Shown here one piece after another: positions 13,621 to 15,803 of a stretch of 15,803 nt of DNA. The DNA is taken from positions 1 through 15,803 of the forward strand of contig JAZKYO010000139.1 in assembly GCA_045612185.1 (NCBI GenBank), in the 5' to 3' direction. Within the stretch, counting starts at the first letter, position 1. Each line of letters starts with the position of its first letter. A program made the position numbers and the translations under genes. The notes below the pieces were generated by a model, which made no database searches, was not told the DNA's origin, and saw only the letters and a program-made list of their open reading frames with translations. This DNA comes from RGIG8775 sp045612185 (GTDB lineage Bacteria > Bacillota > Clostridia > Oscillospirales > CAG-272).

Positions 13621-14586
13621 ATGATGAAAAAGAGATTTTTAGCCCTTGTGTTGACGCTTGTTATGCTTACGCTTTCGGCGGTGTCCTGCTCTGGCGGCAA
13701 CGGAATTGCAAGCAGTAAAGAGGAGTCGCGCGTGGTTGGCACTTGCGGCGGTTACGACGTAAAATATGAGGAGCTCAGGTATCTTGTGATGACCAATAAG
13801 GAAGCGCTTGCGCAAAAGTACGGTGAGGAGATATTTTCCGATACCTCGTCTGCTTGGGTGGGAGATTATCTTGCTGAGCTTGAGGACATAGTTGACGAGC
13901 AGCTTCGCCAGAATTACGCGGCTCTCAGACTTTTCAAAAAAGAGGGAATCAAGCCCTCGGATAAGGTTACAGCCAAAGAAGTTAACGGGTTTGTGGAATC
14001 GGCGGTTGTGTCGCTTGGCGGCGAGGAACAGTATCTGGCGTATCTCGAATCAAGCTATATGACCGATGCGGTAAACCGCTTTGAAATAGCTCTTTACAGT
14101 TGTATTAGTCGATATAGCGAGGCGGTTGCAGACGATTATGATAAAGAAGCTTACGACGCCGTTATGAATAAGGACGGGCTTATAAGAGTGAGAAACGTTA
14201 AGGCGACAACCAGAGCTGACGCTGAGCACGTGCTCTCGGAGCTTGATAACGGCAAGACCTTCAACAAAATGATAGGAAGCAAGTACAACAAAGATACCAA
14301 GGCCTGCGATTATCATTTCTTTGAGGGAACCTTTGACGAAGCCTACGAGCAAGCCGCGCTTGCCCTTGATATCGGTGAAATCAGCCCTATCGTTGAAACC
14401 TCGGGGGCATTCTATATTTTGGAGCGCCTTGAGCCCGATGACAGATACGTGTTGAATAATATCGACTATCTTAAAACCATGTATATAAACTTCAAGGTTT
14501 TCGAGCTTATAGAGCAAGAAGCCGAAAATATCGAATTTGAGCTTAACGAGTACGGAAAAACTATTGACCTTTGGCAGATGAAATAA
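13621..14586 (+). CDS. PpiC/parvulin-type foldase lipoprotein (PrsA/SurA-like)
   Basis: Predicted extracytoplasmic peptidyl-prolyl isomerase or chaperone, 321 aa, assisting folding of exported proteins at the membrane surface. The N-terminus is a signal peptide (KKR followed by a hydrophobic run) ending AVSC at Cys23, a relaxed lipobox (Ala at -3 rather than Leu). A helical SurA/PrsA-like region follows (about 35-185), then a divergent parvulin-like domain (about 188-275) with the family pattern of an Ala-rich start, F-N-K-M, LDIGEISPIVETSGAFYILE. Some parvulin active-site positions look altered, so it may be a chaperone only. The start ATG 13621 is supported by AAAGGA about 9 bases upstream; the upstream in-frame ATG at 13579 overlaps the promoter. 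The next gene follows after 23 bp, so they are probably co-transcribed. Confidence 0.82.
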   Translation: MMKKRFLALVLTLVMLTLSAVSCSGGNGIASSKEESRVVGTCGGYDVKYEELRYLVMTNKEALAQKYGEEIFSDTSSAWVGDYLAELEDIVDEQLRQNYAALRLFKKEGIKPSDKVTAKEVNGFVESAVVSLGGEEQYLAYLESSYMTDAVNRFEIALYSCISRYSEAVADDYDKEAYDAVMNKDGLIRVRNVKATTRADAEHVLSELDNGKTFNKMIGSKYNKDTKACDYHFFEGTFDEAYEQAALALDIGEISPIVETSGAFYILERLEPDDRYVLNNIDYLKTMYINFKVFELIEQEAENIEFELNEYGKTIDLWQMK

Positions 14587-14609
14587 CCTTTTGATTGGAG
14601 TGATATTTT

Positions 14610-15563
14610 TTGTATCGCAGACGCAGAAACGACCGAACCCGATACGACGGAAATTCAAGTCGCTTCGGACTGAAATTTAAAATTATACTTATAACGGTTA
14701 TCGTCCTTGCGATTGTGTCGGCGTTTATTACGGGCGCGTTGCTTGGCAATAAAGCCGAAAAATCCAAGTATGAAAGCTTTGGCAGACATAATTTGACGTC
14801 GTTTGGCGGTGTTGAAAAGCCAAATGCCGACTATGCCGCGCTTGAAGCAATAGTCGCTTATCCTGTAACCACAGAGGGCGCAGACCGCCAAGCCTTTAAG
14901 AGCGCTGTTTCGGACGTTGAAGCTTCGGCTGTTTGCTTTAAGGTCAACGACGAAAACGGAAACCTGTTTTTTACTCCCTCATCGTCGGTCAAGGATAAGT
15001 TGAGCTATCCTGTACTTTCAAGTGTAACGGCAAACGAGCTTGCCGAGGTTTGCGCCGATTATGAAATGATAAGCGTGGCTTATTTTTATAGCACCGCTAT
15101 GAGCGAGCAGAATAGCGAAGCGCGTGTGCTTAAATGCGCGGAGGAGCTTGCGCTTGTCTCCGAGCTTGCCGCTGCGGGGATAAACGAAATTGCCTTTTTC
15201 GGTGTTCCCGACGAGACCGATTATCTTGCCAACGCAACTCCGTATCTCGCGTGGGCGGAAAGCCTTTGCGAGAGAACCAATATCTGCGTGGTGCTTGACG
15301 AAAGCGACGTAAAGGGAAGCGGTGCTACCCGTATAATAAGCGCGACCAAAGGCTACGCCGACGCTTACGCCATAGACCTGAGCGGCGTTTCAAATTCCGA
15401 GCTTGGAACCATGATAGAGCGGTGCGCCTACTTCCTTACAGAATACAATATGAGATTGATAGTGGCAGATTCGGAAAAAACGGTAAAGGAAGAAACCTTG
15501 GCAATACTCGAATCCTACGGCATAAAAAGCTATGAGTTTAAAGGTGTAGCGCAGATTCCGTAA
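14610..15563 (+). CDS. Single-pass membrane protein of unknown function, TTG start
   Basis: I do not recognise this 317-aa protein with confidence. It has an Arg-rich cytoplasmic N-terminus (YRRRRNDRTR), one membrane segment (about 25-46, type II orientation expected) and an outside domain of about 265 residues. That domain alternates hydrophobic strands and helices in a way that recalls a TIM barrel (SAVCFKVNDENGNLFF, GINEIAFFGVPDE, TNICVVLDESDV, YADAYAIDLSGV, MRLIVADSEK); a DUF4015/glycoside-hydrolase-like fold is a guess. The TTG start is supported by GGAG (14597-14600), 9 bases upstream, and no in-frame ATG occurs near it. It sits 23 bp behind the foldase gene, so it is probably in the same transcript. 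No terminator was seen before the tRNA promoter. Confidence 0.75.
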   Translation: MYRRRRNDRTRYDGNSSRFGLKFKIILITVIVLAIVSAFITGALLGNKAEKSKYESFGRHNLTSFGGVEKPNADYAALEAIVAYPVTTEGADRQAFKSAVSDVEASAVCFKVNDENGNLFFTPSSSVKDKLSYPVLSSVTANELAEVCADYEMISVAYFYSTAMSEQNSEARVLKCAEELALVSELAAAGINEIAFFGVPDETDYLANATPYLAWAESLCERTNICVVLDESDVKGSGATRIISATKGYADAYAIDLSGVSNSELGTMIERCAYFLTEYNMRLIVADSEKTVKEETLAILESYGIKSYEFKGVAQIP

Positions 15564-15600
15564 AAAGACGAAAAAAATTAAAGAAATTTGCGAAAACCTA

Positions 15601-15628
15601 TTGACATTTCAGAAAAAATGAGTATAAT
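15601..15628 (+). promoter_or_regulatory. Consensus promoter of tRNA-Leu
   Basis: TTGACA (15601-15606), 16-bp spacer, TATAAT (15623-15628). A second TATAAT at 15630-15635 is too far from the -35 box (23 bp). The leader to the tRNA is about 25 bases. Confidence 0.85.
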
Positions 15629-15659
15629 ATATAATGTTGTCGCAATAGTGGCAGCATTC

Positions 15660-15744
15660 GCGGGAGTGGCGGAACTGGCAGACGCGCACGTTTGAGGGGC
15701 GTGTGGTGAGAATCGTACGGGTTCAATTCCCGTCTCCCGCACCA
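15660..15744 (+). tRNA. tRNA-Leu (anticodon GAG)
   Basis: Class II tRNA with encoded CCA, 85 nt. Acceptor stem GCGGGAG (15660-15666) / CTCCCGC (15734-15740), discriminator A, CCA at 15742-15744. The D-arm reads GGCGGAACTGGCAGACGC, typical of tRNA-Leu. The anticodon stem CACGT/GCGTG encloses the loop TTGAGGG, so the anticodon is GAG, reading CTC/CTT. The variable arm is long and the T-arm is ACGGG-TTCAATT-CCCGT. It has its own promoter and terminator, so it is a single-gene unit. Confidence 0.97.
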
Positions 15745-15747
15745 AAA

Positions 15748-15775
15748 GGAGCACAATGTGCTCCTTTTCTTTTTT
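15748..15775 (+). terminator. Terminator of tRNA-Leu
   Basis: GGAGCAC / GTGCTCC stem with loop AAT, beginning 3 bases after CCA, followed by TTTTCTTTTTT. Confidence 0.92.
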
Positions 15776-15803
15776 CATAACAAAAAGGAAGTCGGATCGT
15801 AGC

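Noticed and set aside
15578..15778. Minus-strand ORF of 66 codons containing RETGIEPVRFSPHAPQT
   Set aside because: It lies antisense across the tRNA-Leu gene, its promoter and terminator. This peptide is a well-known spurious product of translating tRNA genes backwards.

Overview
The window looks like part of the chromosome of a low-to-mid-GC Firmicute, most likely an anaerobic gut-type clostridium (Oscillospiraceae-like; this is an inference). The signs are an HPr kinase/phosphorylase, a type I mannose-6-phosphate isomerase of the short Firmicute type, a PrsA-like foldase lipoprotein, strong AGGAGG-type ribosome binding sites, near-consensus sigma-A promoters with 16-17 bp spacers, and a tRNA gene with an encoded CCA end. 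It is mostly ordinary chromosome, with two non-ordinary islands: a non-coding hairpin-rich repeat at 1-400 and a broken phage/polyvalent-protein-like locus at about 8540-9600.

Layout. 1-400 has no gene. It holds two head-to-head copies of a hairpin element (16-bp perfect stems, 12-nt loops) and a run of GC-rich stem-loops. 403-4348 is a carbohydrate module: an AraC-family regulator (minus) divergent from a GH2 beta-galactosidase (plus). Their promoters overlap, and an 18-bp direct repeat at 21-bp spacing lies next to the lacZ -35 box. 4324-6446 is a minus-strand unit, a Gfo/Idh/MocA oxidoreductase followed by manA, with a small terminator-like hairpin between them. It converges with lacZ on one shared bidirectional terminator. 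6550-8510 is lepA (EF4) alone, with a consensus promoter and its own terminator.

About 8540-9600 is decayed coding sequence. Three copies of a 36-bp unit encoding an NSIPQNPEKST-type linker sit in three different reading frames around recognisable protein segments. At 9663 a consensus promoter starts a response regulator/histidine kinase operon (GTGA overlap, terminator at 11466). A diacylglycerol-kinase-family lipid kinase follows, then hprK on the minus strand; these two converge on a shared terminator. From 13500 hprK and a PpiC-type foldase lipoprotein diverge. The foldase is followed, 23 bp later, by a TTG-started single-pass membrane protein of unknown function. The window closes with a promoter, tRNA-Leu(GAG) and a terminator.

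How the genes may work together (inference): HprK sets carbon catabolite repression through HPr-Ser phosphorylation, which would bear on sugar-use genes such as lacZ and manA. The AraC regulator gives local inducer control of lacZ. The two-component system, lipid kinase and foldase all concern the cell envelope, but nothing in the sequence ties them into one pathway. No sugar transporter is present.
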